DNA of 64,000 nucleotides from Oceanispirochaeta sp. M1 (GTDB lineage: Bacteria; Spirochaetota; Spirochaetia; DSM-2461): contig NZ_QQPQ01000021.1 in the NCBI RefSeq assembly GCF_003346715.1, positions 36,036 through 100,035 of the forward strand, given 5' to 3'. Shown piece by piece: positions 62,901 through 64,000 of this stretch (position 1 is its first letter; the number at the start of each line of letters is the position of its first letter). The position numbers and the translations under genes were made by a program. Below the pieces are notes generated by a model. The model did not search any database. It was not told the origin of the DNA and worked only from the letters and a program-made list of their open reading frames with translations.

Positions 62901-64000
62901 AGATACGACAATATCTTTTACGTCAACAGTCTATGATAGAGCCGGTAATGATCTCTCTGTAAGTGATAGCTCTATTACTTATGATAATGATGTACCCGAG
63001 ATCAGTTATTTAACCCTTGCATTTACAGATACTGATACTATTGTCACTGATGGAATCGTTGTGGATGGCCTGACGACTTATATCAATAGTTATGCGAATG
63101 ATACGGATACAGATATATCACTCAATGTTGATGATGGTAATCCTGGCATAGATACTCTGGATGATTTGGATGATAATTATCGCGGTTATCAATATACCAT
63201 TGGTAGCTTTTCTGGGTCTGGTCTCAGTGCTGATGACCTGAGTGCCAATTCTCTCGACTATACGGATTACAAGACGGATACTTCACAAGGAAGTAATACT
63301 CTTACGCTTCGGGTATATGATGAGGCAGGAAACTTTAATGAGACATCAATAAATTTTACTCTTGATACTGTGGCTCCTATAATAAACGTTACTGAGTTTA
63401 CAACTCCTGATACTACCTTTACAGCTTATGCAAAAGAGAACGAAAAGGTTGAATTAGACTTTACAATCGTAGAAGCTGTATCTGGAATTGATACAAGTGG
63501 TAGTTTTGTCAAAATCAATAATTCTACTGAATCTCCTACTACCTATTTTGGAGATGGAACATCTATGACATCTGATTATACTACAACAGGTGTTGCTGGT
63601 TCTGATGATTACATAGACTTTGAAATAAGCATCCTGGATAAAGCGGGTAATAGTAATATTTCTAGAGATGATGAATCTGATCTTGATTCTGATGGTTATC
63701 GTGATGCGTCAACTAAAAATGTGATGTATTACAGCGGTGCTCCTATAGTAAGTTTTACAGTCACTGGAAATAACAGTTCCAATTCGCTATTTGCCAAGGA
63801 TGATACTACAGTTTCAGTGGCAGCCAGTTCATCACGTGATCTGTCCGTTCCTACAGTCTTAATCGCTACGAACAGCGTGGATCTTGAAGAGGCAGGATCA
63901 ATTAAATCTTATTCCAAGACTCAATTGATCAGCAGTCTTGCTGTCGAGCCAACTCAAGATACGACAATATCTTTTACGTCAACAGTCTATGATAGAGCCG
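59959..64000 (+). CDS. Giant repeat-containing surface lipoprotein, 3' end outside the window
   Basis: The frame from the ATG at 59959 (AAGGAAGG upstream) stays open to the window end, 1347 codons without a stop. The signal peptide ends LFVSC with the acylated C20. Residues 30-540 contain varied beta domains rich in Asp, Ser and Thr; from residue 551 (61609) the protein is a tandem array of ~351-residue repeats. Each repeat holds three sub-domains that end in a D-[REK]-A-G-N signature (YDRAGN, YDEAGN, LDKAGN), as seen in bacterial Ig-like adhesin domains. It is presumably anchored to the outer membrane and extends outward. A transglutaminase-like protein is encoded 14 bases upstream. Confidence 0.85.
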   Translation, partial: MKKYLILTATIALTLLFVSCPEPLTEDIVTSAQDSIAPVIEIYSPSGNAEYLSVVEFEIQIKDDAENENDEKGDISTVEFSVSNDDFRGGRILISPDGIVTQDEEGGSDLINYDPETGLASFSISTIEPNILSGLISVTITATDRNSNSSQESITLFENEGPWFELSITDEDDKSNRYLASEFLWISCKIGNSSSDKLSSSEIISIEWSLADSIIGTLFLDKTTSYVDSYSGETLTYYDTAEGVYKRSIDGFASEDYVTDNIFDPVTNTLTAVVRVNDNLEDKGSILFNLTIEDQNGHEVEETVYITENKIGPNITPSSVDDGIYGYFSDNGNADIITGGMIEDEDDLSEFVFKLTNGTSGTDYEEITSGVTAVGVTFDTVVNGETVDFAIDIESHLTTLLADVDYDPLEETYIDIKATATNGVSTSLRRLLEEDSTAPDISSVSFESSNDEYPFYSKETHDLTLRFSANDLISEDDDLNIETSIGGIPQTNIATDSGDYEFISDNWSGGSDSDEYVPVIVIVSDRLDNSSTYVSKNYDSPPAGYTEFVQNVMYYSGAPTVSFTVTGNNSSNSLFAKDDTTVSVAASSSRDLVTPTISINTNSVDLEEAGSIKSYSKTQLISSLAVEPTQDTTISFASTVYDRAGNDLSVSDSSITYDNDAPEISYLTLTFTDTDTIVTDGVVVDGLTTYINSYANDTDTDISLSVNDGSGGTSLLDLDDNFRGYQYTFGSFTGSETSADDINADSIDYSTYSADALEGSNSLTLRVYDEAGNFDDTSIIFTLDTVAPIINVTEFTTPGTTYTAYAKENEKVELDFTIVEAVSGIDTSGSFVKINNSTESPTTYFGDGTSMTSDYNTTGVAGSNDYIDFEISILDKAGNSSITIDDEADLDSDGYRDASTKNVMYYSGAPIVSFTVTGNNSSNSLFAKDDTTVSVAASSSRDLSVPTVLIATNSVDLEEAGSIKSYSKTQLISSLAVEPTQDTTISFTSTVYDRAGNDLSVSDSSITYDNDVPEISYLTLAFTDTDTIVTDGIVVDGLTTYINSYANDTDTDISLNVDDGNPGIDTLDDLDDNYRGYQYTIGSFSGSGLSADDLSANSLDYTDYKTDTSQGSNTLTLRVYDEAGNFNETSINFTLDTVAPIINVTEFTTPDTTFTAYAKENEKVELDFTIVEAVSGIDTSGSFVKINNSTESPTTYFGDGTSMTSDYTTTGVAGSDDYIDFEISILDKAGNSNISRDDESDLDSDGYRDASTKNVMYYSGAPIVSFTVTGNNSSNSLFAKDDTTVSVAASSSRDLSVPTVLIATNSVDLEEAGSIKSYSKTQLISSLAVEPTQDTTISFTSTVYDRA
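61609..62661 (+). repeat. Repeat unit 1 (1053 bp) of the giant lipoprotein gene
   Basis: Begins at the codons for NVMYYSGAP and ends before the next copy. It differs from unit 2 by scattered substitutions and a few codon changes (e.g. VTPTISINTN against VPTVLIATN) and is three bases shorter. Confidence 0.9.
62662..63717 (+). repeat. Repeat unit 2 (1056 bp) of the giant lipoprotein gene
   Basis: Starts at the second NVMYYSGAP. Its first 283 bases are identical to those of unit 3; the middle segment (63121-63240) differs most from unit 1. Confidence 0.92.
63718..64000 (+). repeat. Repeat unit 3 of the giant lipoprotein gene, cut by the window end
   Basis: 283 bases visible, all identical to the start of unit 2. 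The array continues beyond the window. Confidence 0.92.

Noticed and set aside
61609..64000. Possible CRISPR array or transposon because of the long direct repeats
   Set aside because: Repeats are 1.05 kb, in frame and coding; no short repeat-spacer pattern, terminal inverted repeats or transposase.

Overview
The window looks like a piece of a spirochaete chromosome (Spirochaeta/Oceanispirochaeta-like, moderate GC). This is an inference. It rests on the zinc-ribbon L28, solute-binding proteins whose N-termini end in Ala-Gly-(Gly/Asn)-(Ser/Gln)-Gln-Glu, many lipoproteins and outer-membrane beta-barrels without close relatives, and lone two-component and c-di-GMP proteins. No ribosomal RNA is present. 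No phage, transposase or CRISPR array is visible.

Layout. 0-9 kb: the 3' end of an RNB-family ribonuclease; envelope and lipid genes (PlsC-like acyltransferase, gpsA, a lipoprotein that appears to start at CTG); an IlvY/NrpR-type regulator pair; a histidine phosphatase. 9-18.3 kb: a surface polysaccharide region with three overlapping GT4 glycosyltransferases, a Wzi-like barrel and two AT-rich envelope genes on the plus strand, facing a UDP-glucuronate-epimerase-type gene and a polyprenyl-phosphate sugar transferase. 18.5-26 kb: SRAP (YedK/HMCES) protein, a two-subunit molybdenum hydroxylase without a local FAD subunit, and a thiamine-type ABC transporter behind a TPP riboswitch. 26-31.3 kb: an unknown 576-aa protein; an Rrf2 regulator, cysK and metY; a MarR regulator with a perfect 10-bp inverted repeat before its start. 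31.4-36.7 kb: a translationally overlapping operon of response regulator/EAL phosphodiesterase, periplasmic-binding lipoprotein and histidine kinase. 37-45.5 kb: an alpha-mannosidase operon with sugar ABC transporter (no ATPase), phosphoesterase and a GntR/LacI-type regulator with two matching operators.

45.7-49.2 kb is a small AT-rich accessory stretch: DUF3781, SAP/DUF6434 protein, Fic protein, GNAT. It lies next to a tRNA-Arg/tRNA-Pro operon. Inside it is a decayed tRNA 3' end plus terminator related to the tRNA-Arg end. The fic promoter/operator has a diverged, ungapped copy at 37.04-37.12 kb. 49.5-57.6 kb: nth, a large lipoprotein, a dtxR-pyrK-pyrD operon, a secreted HESSH protein, rpmB and a metallo-beta-lactamase-fold hydrolase.

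57.7-64 kb: a fused barrel/transglutaminase-like/TPR protein followed 14 bp later by a giant lipoprotein that runs off the window. From 61.6 kb the giant gene is a tandem array of ~1.05-kb repeats, two of which are identical over all 283 comparable bases. This pair and the 31.4-kb three-gene signalling operon are the best candidates for an undescribed system.
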